64,000 nucleotides of DNA from [Enterobacter] lignolyticus SCF1 (GTDB lineage Bacteria > Pseudomonadota > Gammaproteobacteria > Enterobacterales > Enterobacteriaceae). Under the pieces are notes generated by a model. That model was given only the letters and a program-made list of their open reading frames with translations. It was not told where the DNA came from and did no database searches. Positions 8,766-20,329 of this stretch are shown here, in pieces. A program made the position numbers and the translations under genes. How positions within the stretch are numbered: the stretch's first letter is position 1; the number at the start of each line of letters is the position of its first letter. The stretch spans positions 992,001-1,056,000 of the forward strand of contig NC_014618.1 of NCBI RefSeq assembly GCF_000164865.1, in the 5' to 3' direction.

Positions 8766-9811
8766 TGATGTTTGATCAACTGACCTACCTGCACGGCAAG
8801 CCGCAGGGGCAGGGGCAGCTTAAGTCCAGCCCGGAAGATTTTCTGGTGGTGGAGGATTTAGGCTTTGCCCCCGACGGCGAAGGCGAGCACCTGCTGGTGC
8901 GCATTCTTAAAAACGGCTGCAATACCCGTTTTGTCGCCGATGCGCTGGCGAAGTTCCTGAAGATTCACTCCCGCGAAGTCAGCTTCGCCGGGCAGAAAGA
9001 TAAGCACGCTGTCACCGAGCAGTGGCTGTGCGCGCGCCTGCCGGGCAAAGAGATGCCGGACATGCGTCAGTTCCAGCTTGAAGGCTGCCAGGTGCTTGAA
9101 TATGCGCGCCATAAGCGCAAACTCCGTCTTGGGGCGCTGAAGGGCAACGCGTTCACCCTTATCCTGCGGGAAGTGACCGATCGCGATGATGTGGAGAAAC
9201 GCCTGCAGGCGGTAGCGGAACAGGGCGTGCCGAACTACTTCGGCGCGCAGCGTTTCGGTATCGGCGGCAGCAATCTGCTGGGCGCGCTGCGCTGGGCGCA
9301 GAGCGATGCGCCGGTGCGCGATCGCAATAAACGCAGTTTTTGGTTGTCGGCGGCACGCAGCGCGTTGTTTAATCAGCTGGTCAGCGCGCGTTTAAAAAAA
9401 ACAGACTTTAATCAAGTTGTTGACGGCGATGCGCTACAATTAGCGGGGCGCGGCAGCTGGTTCGTGGCGACGGACGACGAGATGTCCGAACTTCAGAGCC
9501 GCGTCGCGGCGCGTGAGCTGATGATTACCGCCGCGCTGCCCGGAAGCGGCGACTGGGGAACCCAGCGCGCGGCGCTGGCGTTTGAGCAGGAGACCCTTGC
9601 GGAGCAGGGCGACCTGCAGTCGCTGCTGGTGCGTGAGAAGGTTGAAGCGTCGCGCCGGGCGATGCTGCTGTACCCGCAACAGCTTAGCTGGAACTGGTGG
9701 GATGACGTAACGGTAGAGCTACGTTTCTGGCTGCCGGCGGGCAGTTTTGCCACCAGTGTGGTAAGGGAACTTATCAACACAACAGGTGATTATGCGAATA
9801 TTGCTGAGTAA
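8762..9811 (+). CDS. truD: tRNA pseudouridine(13) synthase
   Basis: Converts U13 of tRNA-Glu to pseudouridine. 349 residues. The catalytic aspartate lies in FAGQKDKHAVTEQ (D80, the same number as in E. coli when counted from the first ATG, which supports the start at 8762). Other family segments are NYFGAQRFG and WLPAGSFATSVVRELI. Three ATG codons in a row leave the exact start open by one or two residues. The end overlaps surE by 20 bases. Confidence 0.97.
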   Translation: MMMFDQLTYLHGKPQGQGQLKSSPEDFLVVEDLGFAPDGEGEHLLVRILKNGCNTRFVADALAKFLKIHSREVSFAGQKDKHAVTEQWLCARLPGKEMPDMRQFQLEGCQVLEYARHKRKLRLGALKGNAFTLILREVTDRDDVEKRLQAVAEQGVPNYFGAQRFGIGGSNLLGALRWAQSDAPVRDRNKRSFWLSAARSALFNQLVSARLKKTDFNQVVDGDALQLAGRGSWFVATDDEMSELQSRVAARELMITAALPGSGDWGTQRAALAFEQETLAEQGDLQSLLVREKVEASRRAMLLYPQQLSWNWWDDVTVELRFWLPAGSFATSVVRELINTTGDYANIAE

Positions 9812-10553
9812 CGATGACGGGATCCATGCGCCAGGCATTCAGACGCTGGCGAAAGCCTTGCGGGAGTTTGCCGAGGTGCAGGTTGTCGCTCCCGATCGTA
9901 ACCGCAGCGGCGCGTCGAACTCGCTGACGCTGGAGTCTTCGCTTCGCACCTTCACGTTTGACAACGGCGATATCGCCGTGCAGATGGGAACCCCGACGGA
10001 CTGCGTCTATCTGGGCGTCAACGCGCTGATGCGCCCGCGCCCGGATATCGTCGTGTCAGGGATCAACGCAGGCCCCAATCTGGGCGATGACGTTATCTAC
10101 TCGGGAACCGTCGCCGCGGCGATGGAAGGCCGCCATCTGGGTTTTCCTGCCCTTGCCGTTTCGCTTAACGGCTATACGCACTATGACACCGCTGCCGCCG
10201 TTACCTGCGACATTCTGCGCGCGTTAGCCCGCGAGCCGCTGCGTACCGGGCGCATTCTGAATATCAACGTGCCCGATCTCCCGCTATCGGAGATCAAGGG
10301 CATTCGCGTGACCCGCTGCGGCAGCCGTCATCCGGCCGATCAGGTGATCCCGCAGCAGGACCCGCGCGGCAATACCCTGTACTGGATTGGCCCGCCGGGC
10401 GAAAAATTCGACGCCGGACCGGATACCGATTTTGCCGCCGTCGAAGAGGGTTACGTGTCGGTAACGCCGCTGCATGTGGATTTAACCGCGCATAACGCCC
10501 GCGGGGTCGTATCGGGGTGGCTGGATCGCGTAGGAGTCGACGCGAAATGGTAA
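9792..10553 (+). CDS. surE: 5'/3'-nucleotidase SurE
   Basis: A survival-protein acid phosphatase that dephosphorylates nucleoside monophosphates and exopolyphosphate. The start MRILLSNDDG places metal ligands D8 and D9 at the family positions; S39 (NRSGASNSL) and N95 (SGINAGPNLGDDV) complete the site. 253 residues as in E. coli. It begins inside the truD 3' end and its stop overlaps the pcm start. Confidence 0.97.
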   Translation: MRILLSNDDGIHAPGIQTLAKALREFAEVQVVAPDRNRSGASNSLTLESSLRTFTFDNGDIAVQMGTPTDCVYLGVNALMRPRPDIVVSGINAGPNLGDDVIYSGTVAAAMEGRHLGFPALAVSLNGYTHYDTAAAVTCDILRALAREPLRTGRILNINVPDLPLSEIKGIRVTRCGSRHPADQVIPQQDPRGNTLYWIGPPGEKFDAGPDTDFAAVEEGYVSVTPLHVDLTAHNARGVVSGWLDRVGVDAKW

Positions 10554-11173
10554 GTAAACGCGTACAAAGTCTTCTTAATCAACTACGTAACCAGGGCATT
10601 CTCAACGAGCATGTCCTGGAAGCGATTGCCGAGGTTCCGCGGGAAAAGTTTATTGATGAAGCCTTTGAACACAAGGCATGGGAAAACGTCGCGCTGCCGA
10701 TAGGCCAGGGACAGACGATTTCTCAGCCCTATATGGTGGCGCGGATGACCGAGCTGCTGGAGCTGACGCCGGAGTCCCGGGTGCTGGAAATCGGCACCGG
10801 GTCGGGTTATCAGACGGCGATTCTGGCGCATCTGGTGCACCATGTTTGCTCCGTCGAACGCATCAAAAGCCTGCAGTGGCAGGCGCGTCGGCGTCTCAAA
10901 CAGCTGGATTTACATAATGTTTCAACTCGCCATGGCGATGGATGGCAGGGATGGCAGGCAAAAGCGCCATTTGATGCCATTATTGTCACGGCGGCGCCGC
11001 CGGAAATTCCGCAGGCGCTGATGTCGCAGCTGGCGGAAGGCGGCATCCTTGTTTTACCCGTGGGAGACGAGCAGCAGGTTTTGCAGCGCATTCGTCGGCG
11101 GGGGAGCGAGTTTATTATTGATACCGTGGAGGCCGTTCGCTTTGTACCGCTGGTCAAAGGCGAGCTGGCGTAA
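10547..11173 (+). CDS. pcm: L-isoaspartate O-methyltransferase
   Basis: Repairs damaged proteins by methylating isoaspartyl residues with SAM. 208 residues from the ATG at 10547 (MVSKRVQSLL), matching E. coli. Motif I of the methyltransferase is VLEIGTGSGYQTAILA; GQGQTISQPYMVARM is the family signature. It overlaps surE by 7 bases and precedes nlpD, the usual order in enterobacteria. Confidence 0.97.
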   Translation: MVSKRVQSLLNQLRNQGILNEHVLEAIAEVPREKFIDEAFEHKAWENVALPIGQGQTISQPYMVARMTELLELTPESRVLEIGTGSGYQTAILAHLVHHVCSVERIKSLQWQARRRLKQLDLHNVSTRHGDGWQGWQAKAPFDAIIVTAAPPEIPQALMSQLAEGGILVLPVGDEQQVLQRIRRRGSEFIIDTVEAVRFVPLVKGELA

Positions 11174-11300
11174 TTACAGGAGTTTTCCTGTTTATTTCAA
11201 CGCGAGTGATGGCGTAGGGTGTGCGCATTTGCGATATGCCTGAGCCGACGCGTTGCGCGGTAATTACGTTATTGGTAGTTAACACATTCCTGGGGGATAA

Positions 11301-12419
11301 ATGAGCGCGGGAAGCCCGAAATTCACCGTAAGCCGTGTTGCGGCAGCATCACTGATTTCACTTTGGCTGGCAGGATGTTCAAGCTCCAGTAATCCACCGG
11401 CGCCGGTCAGCACCGTCGGCGGCGCGCCGTCATCCAGTTCGGATTCCGGCATGCTGATTACGCCGCCGCCTAAAATGGGTTCGACCGCGCAGCCTGCTAA
11501 GCAGGTTCAGCCGGCACAGCAGCCGCAGATGCAGACGGCCCATCCTCAGGCGATGGCGCAGGAGCCCGTAGAGACCGTCAACGGTCGCATCGTCTACAAC
11601 CGCAAATATGGCAATATCCCAAAAGGTAGCTATGCCGGCGGCAGCACCTACACCGTCAAACGCGGCGACACGCTCTTCTATATTGCATGGGTCACCGGGA
11701 ACGATTTCCGCGATCTGGCGCAGCGCAACAATATCCCGGAACCGTATGCGCTGAACGTGGGGCAAACCTTACAGGTCGGCAACGGATCGGGGCAGTCGAT
11801 CACGGGAAATAATGCGGTTGCAATGGCCAGCGTTGCGGCGGCGGGATCCGCTTCAAAAGCTGCACAAAATTCCTCCGCAGTGGTTGCGTCTCAACCAACA
11901 ATTACGTATTCTGAGGATTCAGGTGAACAAAGTGCTAACAAAATGTTGCCCAACAACAAGCCTGCGGCCCCGGTCACAGCGCCTGTTACGGCACCTGTTG
12001 CAAGCACAACCCAACCGACTGCAAGCAGTACGTCTACCAGTTCGCCGATCTCCTCATGGCGCTGGCCGACTGACGGCAAAATTATCGAGAACTTTAGCGG
12101 AGCCGATGGCGGCAATAAAGGCATCGATATCGCAGGCAGTAAAGGACAGGCTATCGTCGCGACCGCAGATGGGCGCGTCGTCTATGCCGGTAACGCACTG
12201 CGCGGTTACGGTAATCTTATTATCATCAAACACAACGATGATTACCTGAGCGCCTACGCCCATAACGACACAATGCTGGTCCGGGAACAACAAGAAGTTA
12301 AGGCGGGGCAAAAAATCGCTACCATGGGTAGCTCCGGAACCAGTTCAACACGCTTACATTTTGAAATTCGTTACAAGGGGAAATCCGTCAACCCGCTGCA
12401 GTACTTACCGCAGCGATAA
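11301..12419 (+). CDS. nlpD: Murein hydrolase activator NlpD
   Basis: An outer-membrane lipoprotein that activates the amidase AmiC at the septum. 372 residues. A lipobox (LWLAGC) gives Cys26 as the lipidated residue. A Pro/Ser/Gln-rich linker follows, then a LysM domain (YTVKRGDTLFYIA to LNVGQTLQV, about 115-158), a second low-complexity linker, and a C-terminal LytM/M23 domain. The M23 metal site is degenerate (GIDIAG lacks the usual histidine; LHFEIR replaces HxH), as expected for an activator and not an enzyme. In E. coli the main rpoS promoter lies inside this gene. Confidence 0.96.
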   Translation: MSAGSPKFTVSRVAAASLISLWLAGCSSSSNPPAPVSTVGGAPSSSSDSGMLITPPPKMGSTAQPAKQVQPAQQPQMQTAHPQAMAQEPVETVNGRIVYNRKYGNIPKGSYAGGSTYTVKRGDTLFYIAWVTGNDFRDLAQRNNIPEPYALNVGQTLQVGNGSGQSITGNNAVAMASVAAAGSASKAAQNSSAVVASQPTITYSEDSGEQSANKMLPNNKPAAPVTAPVTAPVASTTQPTASSTSTSSPISSWRWPTDGKIIENFSGADGGNKGIDIAGSKGQAIVATADGRVVYAGNALRGYGNLIIIKHNDDYLSAYAHNDTMLVREQQEVKAGQKIATMGSSGTSSTRLHFEIRYKGKSVNPLQYLPQR

Positions 12420-12480
12420 TTTGGCGAAACATGCTTAAGGTGTGTTTCGTCCAGGGATCACGGGTAGGAGCCACCTTATG
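12285..12480 (+). promoter_or_regulatory. rpoS mRNA leader with Hfq-binding motif
   Basis: The 3' part of nlpD and the following spacer form the 5' leader of rpoS mRNA. The A-rich repeat aacaacaagaagttaaggcg at 12286-12305, known in E. coli as the Hfq-binding element needed for DsrA/RprA/ArcZ activation, is preserved. GGATCACGGGTAGGAGCCACCTT before the start codon also matches the E. coli leader. Small-RNA control of rpoS is therefore probably conserved. Confidence 0.7.
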
Positions 12481-13470
12481 AGTCAGAATACGCTGAAAGT
12501 TCATGAAGTAAATGAAGACGCGGAATTTGATGAGAACGGAATGGAGGCTTTCGACGAGAAAGCCTTGAGTGAAGAGGAACCCAGTGATAACGACCTGGCT
12601 GAGGAAGAGCTGTTATCTCAGGGTGCCACACAGCGTGTGCTGGATGCGACTCAGCTTTACCTTGGGGAGATCGGTTACTCCCCATTGTTAACGGCCGAAG
12701 AAGAAGTTTATTTTGCACGCCGTGCACTGCGTGGCGATGTCGCCTCAAGACGCCGGATGATCGAAAGTAACCTGCGTCTGGTGGTGAAAATTGCCCGCCG
12801 TTATAGCAATCGTGGTCTGGCGCTGCTGGATCTGATTGAAGAAGGCAACCTGGGGCTCATCCGCGCCGTCGAGAAGTTCGACCCGGAGCGTGGGTTCCGT
12901 TTCTCAACGTATGCAACCTGGTGGATTCGCCAGACGATTGAACGGGCTATCATGAACCAAACCCGTACGATTCGCCTGCCTATCCATATTGTCAAAGAGC
13001 TTAACGTTTATCTGCGTACTGCGCGCGAGTTGTCCCACAAGCTGGACCACGAGCCGAGCGCAGAAGAGATCGCTGAGCAACTGGACAAACCGGTTGATGA
13101 CGTCAGCCGTATGCTGCGTCTCAACGAGCGCATCACCTCAGTCGACACCCCGTTAGGTGGCGATTCTGAAAAAGCGCTGCTGGATATTCTGGCCGATGAA
13201 AAAGACAACGGTCCGGAAGACACCACGCAGGACGATGATATGAAACAAAGCATCGTCAAATGGCTGTTCGAACTGAACGCCAAACAGCGTGAAGTGCTGG
13301 CGCGTCGTTTCGGTCTGCTGGGGTATGAAGCGGCAACGCTTGAAGATGTCGGCCGTGAAATTGGCCTGACTCGTGAACGCGTTCGCCAGATTCAGGTTGA
13401 AGGTCTGCGTCGCCTGCGCGAAATTCTGCAGGGGCAAGGGCTGAATATCGAAGCGCTGTTCCGCGAATAA
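12478..13470 (+). CDS. rpoS: RNA polymerase sigma factor RpoS
   Basis: The general stress and stationary-phase sigma-38. 330 residues from ATG 12478 (MSQNTLKVHE) with TAGGAG 8 bases upstream; the frame extends further up to a GTG that is not used. Region 1.2/2 (YLGEIGYSPLLTAEEEV, NLRLVVKIARRYSNRGL, TYATWWIRQTIERAI), region 3 (a lysine lies in the VKIARRY stretch used by the ClpXP/RssB turnover system) and region 4.2 HTH (TLEDVGREIGLTRERVRQIQ) are all intact, and the C-terminus EALFRE is complete. Confidence 0.99.
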   Translation: MSQNTLKVHEVNEDAEFDENGMEAFDEKALSEEEPSDNDLAEEELLSQGATQRVLDATQLYLGEIGYSPLLTAEEEVYFARRALRGDVASRRRMIESNLRLVVKIARRYSNRGLALLDLIEEGNLGLIRAVEKFDPERGFRFSTYATWWIRQTIERAIMNQTRTIRLPIHIVKELNVYLRTARELSHKLDHEPSAEEIAEQLDKPVDDVSRMLRLNERITSVDTPLGGDSEKALLDILADEKDNGPEDTTQDDDMKQSIVKWLFELNAKQREVLARRFGLLGYEAATLEDVGREIGLTRERVRQIQVEGLRRLREILQGQGLNIEALFRE

Positions 13471-13483
13471 CCTTATTTTGGTC

Positions 13484-13513
13484 AAAAAGGCCAGTCGAGA
13501 GACTGGCCTTTTT
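13484..13513. terminator. Bidirectional terminator between rpoS and XRE gene
   Basis: A perfect 13-bp stem (aaaaaggccagtc / gactggccttttt) with a GAGA loop lies 13 bases after the rpoS stop and 8 bases beyond the 3' end of the convergent XRE gene. The A-run and T-run flanks make it work as an intrinsic terminator on either strand. Confidence 0.9.
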
Positions 13514-13520
13514 CTTTTCG

Positions 13521-13982
13521 CTATCTGCGCAGTATTTTCTGAATGCGTTTCTGCTGCCACTTCTCAATTAAGCCGCCAAAAATAAACACCCGCAGGCCGC
13601 GGATAACCAGCAGGGCGCCCCAGATGCCAGCGACCCAGAATGACCAGTGGCCGTCAGGGGAGGTGGTGCGATTAATGGCGTACAGAAAAATGCAGACGAC
13701 AACGGCCGTCAGCACCGAGCGGTAAAACCGCCCCTCCTGGGCGACTTTTGTCCGCACCTGCACAATACGTTCATCCAGCGCTTCGCCGCCCGAGGCGCCA
13801 TCATTGGTGAGTTCGCTGACGCTGACCTCAAACACGGCAGCCAGCGCGCTTAGGGTTTCAAGGCTTGCCTGCTCGCCGTTTTCAATACGCTGCACTGTGC
13901 GGGTGCTCAGTCCGGCCATTTCAGCCAACTGCTCCTGAGACCAGGCGCGGGCAAGGCGATACTCTCTGAATTTACTGCTCAT
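13521..13982 (-). CDS. XRE-family regulator with C-terminal 2TM domain
   Basis: A 153-residue protein. An N-terminal XRE helix-turn-helix covers about residues 4-60 (RLARAWSQEQLAEMAGLSTRTVQRIE), followed by a linker and two membrane spans (FYRSVLTAVVVCIFLYAI and FWVAGIWGALLVIRGLRVFIFG), which resembles the 2TM domain family. The layout suggests a membrane-anchored DNA-binding protein; target and signal are unknown. It occupies the rpoS-mutS interval, a spot known to vary between enterobacteria. It is convergent with rpoS and stands alone. Confidence 0.85.
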   Translation of the reverse strand: MSSKFREYRLARAWSQEQLAEMAGLSTRTVQRIENGEQASLETLSALAAVFEVSVSELTNDGASGGEALDERIVQVRTKVAQEGRFYRSVLTAVVVCIFLYAINRTTSPDGHWSFWVAGIWGALLVIRGLRVFIFGGLIEKWQQKRIQKILRR

Positions 13983-14116
13983 ATCGGTATCTCCAGGATA
14001 GTGAGTTGTCGGATGAAAGTATTGCCTAAATGTATCGACAGCGACACGACCTCACCCCGACAGCAGCACGACACGATGGCGACAGCCGCGGCGGGCCTGG
14101 CCTGGAGAAACCGTAC

Positions 14117-14141
14117 AGGCCCGGTAAACGCTACCGGGCAC
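14117..14141. repeat. REP-like palindrome after mutS
   Basis: gcccggta at 14119-14126 pairs exactly with taccgggc at 14132-14139 around a 5-base loop. The sequence resembles the REP/BIME class of enterobacterial intergenic palindromes. No U-run follows on the mutS strand, so termination by this element alone is doubtful. Confidence 0.55.
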
Positions 14142-14148
14142 GGCGGCG

Positions 14149-16716
<2,568 letters not shown>

Positions 16717-16896
16717 TGGATTTTACCCGCAATATCAATTCTTTTATTTTCATTCGGCCAACCTTAGCCAGGCGTTCCCGATGGGGGATAATCCCCGGAA
16801 TAGCCTGCCGGTTTTTGCATGACGGGTAGTGTGACGAAAAAGCGAAACGTTATCCAGCGAAGAGTGATGCCAGAACGGACGGGGGAGCATGGAGAG

Positions 16897-16929
16897 CAAA
16901 AACCGGGCGCCCGAGGTGCAGGCGCCCGC
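16897..16929 (-). terminator. Terminator of the chemoreceptor gene
   Basis: Read on the minus strand, an 8-bp GC stem (CGGGCGCC / GGCGCCCG) is followed by GTTTTTGC, 12 bases after the chemoreceptor stop. It is a good intrinsic terminator. Confidence 0.8.
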
Positions 16930-16940
16930 AACGTCCTGAT

Positions 16941-18872
16941 TTACGAGTTAAAGAACGCCAGCGTCTGCTCCAGTGATTTCGCCTGGTCTTCAAGCGACAT
17001 GGCGGCAGCGGATATCTGCTGCACCAGCGAGGCGTTTTGCTGGGTGGTGCTGTCGAGCTGGTTTACGGCGGTGCTGACCTGATTGATGCCCCGGGTCTGC
17101 TCGTCCAGCGCCTGGACGATGTCGTTGATCACCAGGCGCACGCTGGAGACGGCATCGATGATCTGCTTCATCATGCCGCCGGTTTCGTGCACCAGCTCGA
17201 CCCCCTTGCTGACGCGGCTGGAGGATTCCCCGATCAGCTGGGAGATCTCCTTCGCCGCGTCGGCGCTGCGCTGGGCGAGATTGCGCACTTCGCCCGCCAC
17301 CACGGCAAAACCGCGCCCCTGCTCACCGGCGCGCGCGGCTTCCACCGCGGCGTTCAGCGCCAGAATATTGGTCTGGAATGCGATACCGTCGACGATACTG
17401 TTGATCTCGCCGATTTTGCGCGCGCTTTCGTCAATCCGGGTAATGACGTCCACCACTTCGTTAACCAGCACCTCCCCGCGCCCGGCGATATCGGCGGCTT
17501 TGCTGGTGAGATGCGTCGCCTTGTGCGCGTTATCGGCGTTGTTTTTCACCGTTACCGAGATCTCCTCCATGCTGGCGGCGGTCTGCACAATAGCCGCCGC
17601 CTGCTCCTCGGTGCGTGACGCAAGATCGAGGTTGCCCGCGGCAATCTCGCCGCTGCCGCCGTGCACGGAGTGGCTGGCATCGTTGATATTGCCGACGATG
17701 CGCTTTAGCTGCGCCTGCATGGTATGCAGCGCAAAGAAGATGCTGCTGCTGTCGCCCTGGCGTACGGGGATGGTGTTGTTCAGCTCGCCTCGCGCCACCG
17801 CCAGCGCAATTTCAGAGGCATCCGTTGGCTCGCCGCCGACCGGACGATCCACTTTGCGGGTGAAGACCTGCGCCATCACCACGCTGACCACCACGATGCT
17901 CAGCGCCATCAGGGCCAGCGCTTTCATCAGGTAGCGCCAGGCCTCGGCCATCACGTCGCTGACTGGAGTAATGATGGCGAGCTTCCACGGCGTCCCGCTG
18001 TTGCCGACGTCGATTTTCTGCCAGGTAATAAACGCCGGTTCCTTGAGCAGCGGATCGTCAACGCGGGTCACTTCGCTGCCGGATACCGTACCGCGATAAG
18101 GTTTGCCGATGGCGGTTTTCTCTGGGCTGGAGACCACCCTGTTGTCCGCCGACAGCAGCACCGCGTAGCCCGCGCCGTTCCATGGCCGGATGGCGCCGAT
18201 AAGACCCTGCAGCGTCGCCAGCGAAAAGTCGGACGTCACCGAACCTAAAAATTTACCGTCGCGCATGATGGGAGCGGCAATGGAGGTCAGCATCACATCG
18301 ACGCCGTTATAGGGGTAAATGTAGGGTTCGATGATCACCTCTTTTTGCCGTTTGCGCGGCAGCAGGTAGTAATCGCCGCTGCCCGGCGTTTCGTAGTCCA
18401 CCAGATTGTGCAGCGCGGGCGTTCCGGCGTTATCGCGATCGACATAGCGCGCATAGCGTCCGGCCGGGTCTTCGCCGCTTTGACCGGCAAACGCCGCATC
18501 TTTGCCGTCGAAGGCGTCAGGCTCGAAGGCCATCGACATCGACAAAAACTGCGGGTGCGCGCTGAGGTATTGGCTGAGCAGATGATTCAGTCCCTGGCGG
18601 TCGAGAATTCCGGCATCGCGCAGCGCCAGGGCGCTGTTGCCCATATCCCGGGCGGCCGCCAGCGCGGAATCAAGCCGTTGGCTGACCTGTAAGGACTGCG
18701 CCAGCGCAATCTGCTGGAAGTGTTTTTTGGCCAGCGATTCCTGCTGCGCCATGGATTGCCAGATCAAAAAGCCAATCGTCACCGTAAAGCCGACGGTGAT
18801 AGTGACGAAAATGGATAACAGCATTAGCGTTCTGACTCGTACCTTCTTTTTTCTAAACGTCGCGTCTTTCAT
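16941..18872 (-). CDS. Methyl-accepting chemotaxis protein, dCache type
   Basis: A 643-residue transmembrane chemoreceptor. TM1 is about residues 15-39 and TM2 about 312-335 (ALALMALSIVVVSVVMAQVF). Between them lies a double-Cache periplasmic sensor (YARYVDRDNAGTPALHNLVDYETPGSGDYY; the distal lobe around VTSDFSLATLQGLIG). A HAMP-like linker precedes the signalling domain with the conserved hairpin tip EINSIVDGIAFQTNILALNAAVEAARAGEQGRGFAVVA. No C-terminal NWETF-type CheR/CheB tether is seen (it ends FFNS). The ligand is unknown; the standard amino-acid dCache motif (RxWY) is not evident. Its presence implies a motile host. Confidence 0.92.
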   Translation of the reverse strand: MKDATFRKKKVRVRTLMLLSIFVTITVGFTVTIGFLIWQSMAQQESLAKKHFQQIALAQSLQVSQRLDSALAAARDMGNSALALRDAGILDRQGLNHLLSQYLSAHPQFLSMSMAFEPDAFDGKDAAFAGQSGEDPAGRYARYVDRDNAGTPALHNLVDYETPGSGDYYLLPRKRQKEVIIEPYIYPYNGVDVMLTSIAAPIMRDGKFLGSVTSDFSLATLQGLIGAIRPWNGAGYAVLLSADNRVVSSPEKTAIGKPYRGTVSGSEVTRVDDPLLKEPAFITWQKIDVGNSGTPWKLAIITPVSDVMAEAWRYLMKALALMALSIVVVSVVMAQVFTRKVDRPVGGEPTDASEIALAVARGELNNTIPVRQGDSSSIFFALHTMQAQLKRIVGNINDASHSVHGGSGEIAAGNLDLASRTEEQAAAIVQTAASMEEISVTVKNNADNAHKATHLTSKAADIAGRGEVLVNEVVDVITRIDESARKIGEINSIVDGIAFQTNILALNAAVEAARAGEQGRGFAVVAGEVRNLAQRSADAAKEISQLIGESSSRVSKGVELVHETGGMMKQIIDAVSSVRLVINDIVQALDEQTRGINQVSTAVNQLDSTTQQNASLVQQISAAAMSLEDQAKSLEQTLAFFNS

Positions 18873-19091
18873 CGTCTTTTCCCCATAATGTCACTCGCAC
18901 GCTGCGCGTGTTTATCATTTATCGGAAAAAAAGCGGCGCTGCTGTATAGCGGTTTCTTCTTTTATTTATTTTCTAATGTGAGGAGGAATACTAATGTCAG
19001 GATGTTTTACCTATAGAGACTCAATTTGACGCTATACTTTTATAACTCATTTTCTGTATCTGTTTTTATACTAATAATCAAGAGGTTGCTT

Positions 19092-20315
19092 GTGGCGATA
19101 ACGTCTGTTTCGACAGGCCGGAAAGGGACGCTCACGGTTATCATTGGTGGTGGATTTGGATTGTTTTTTTCAATGCTGTCACATGCCAGCGCACTTTATT
19201 TCTATGAAATAGGTACGGAGGACACGGCGCTGGCTGGCGCAGGTCAAGCCGCCCGGGCCCAGGATGCATCGACCATTGTGAGCAATCCCGCGGGGATGAC
19301 GCGCCTGCCGGATCACATGTTTACCGGAGGGCTGCAGTTGATGAACGGTAATATCGATTATCAGCTCGATAACCCATCGTTAAAACGCCCGGGGAATGTC
19401 ATGAAAATATTCCCTAACGCCAGCGGTTTTTATAGTCAGAAAATGAACGACAGCCTGTATGCCGGGCTGGGCCTTTACGGCAACTATGGGTTAGGAATTG
19501 ATTTTGGCGACTGGGCGGGGGACAGGCTTATTAAAAAAAGCACCATGGTGGCGATGACGCTGAGCCCGTCGCTGGCATATAAACTCAACGATCGTCTCTC
19601 TCTTGGCGCTTCCGCCAATATTAACTATGGTTTTTTATCGCTGACGCGCAGCGTTGATGGCAGCGATGAGAAAGATCAGGACCACGACTGGGCGATGAGT
19701 TACCGTCTGGGCTTGCTGATGGCGCTCACTGAACGCACCCGCGCGGGCATCACCTGGAACAGCAAAACGGATTATGACTTTAATATTGATGGAAAAGCAC
19801 GCTTCCCGAATTTGCCTGATGTTGAATATACCCTGCCGATTTCCGCACAGGTCCGCGCGCCGCAGCAAATTATGCTGAGCCTGGTGCATGACCTCAATAC
19901 GCAATGGTCAGTGATGGGCGATTTGGGCTGGCAGGACTGGAGCCAGTTTGGCGCCCCGCAAATTACCGTCAGCGGTCAGACGCTGGATAAAAGTAACCGG
20001 ATGACGGATACCTGGCATACCGCACTGGGCGTGCAATACCGGCCCACTGAACAGTGGCGTCTTAACGCGGGCGTGGCTTACGACAGTTCGCCATACCGCG
20101 ACCAGAGCGACGCGGCAATGACGCTGCCCACCGGCGACGAATGGCGCTTTGCTACTGGCGCGCAGTATCAAATCACCCCGGCAAGTAATATTGGTTTTGC
20201 CGTGGAATATCTGCATATGCAATCGGCGCAGGTGCAATCTCCCGCAGTGTTTAAAGGGGGTTATGACAACCCGTATTTGTGGTTCGCCAGCGTTAACTAC
20301 AGCTATCAGTTCTGA
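19092..20315 (+). CDS. FadL-family outer-membrane transporter
   Basis: A 407-residue OmpP1/FadL-type 14-strand barrel for hydrophobic substrates. The family N-terminal region is visible after the signal peptide: ALAGAGQAARAQDASTIVSNPAGMTRL, the hatch with the NPAG motif, followed by beta strands ending in an aromatic terminus (VNYSYQF). I chose the GTG at 19092 with an AAGAGG upstream; a TTG at 19026 would extend the frame by 22 residues. A HAD phosphatase follows 14 bases later in the same direction. It is not the long-chain fatty-acid FadL itself (shorter, diverged); the substrate is unknown but may be linked to the neighbouring sulfatase pathway. Confidence 0.82.
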   Translation: MAITSVSTGRKGTLTVIIGGGFGLFFSMLSHASALYFYEIGTEDTALAGAGQAARAQDASTIVSNPAGMTRLPDHMFTGGLQLMNGNIDYQLDNPSLKRPGNVMKIFPNASGFYSQKMNDSLYAGLGLYGNYGLGIDFGDWAGDRLIKKSTMVAMTLSPSLAYKLNDRLSLGASANINYGFLSLTRSVDGSDEKDQDHDWAMSYRLGLLMALTERTRAGITWNSKTDYDFNIDGKARFPNLPDVEYTLPISAQVRAPQQIMLSLVHDLNTQWSVMGDLGWQDWSQFGAPQITVSGQTLDKSNRMTDTWHTALGVQYRPTEQWRLNAGVAYDSSPYRDQSDAAMTLPTGDEWRFATGAQYQITPASNIGFAVEYLHMQSAQVQSPAVFKGGYDNPYLWFASVNYSYQF

Positions 20316-20329
20316 CCCTGGAAGGATGC

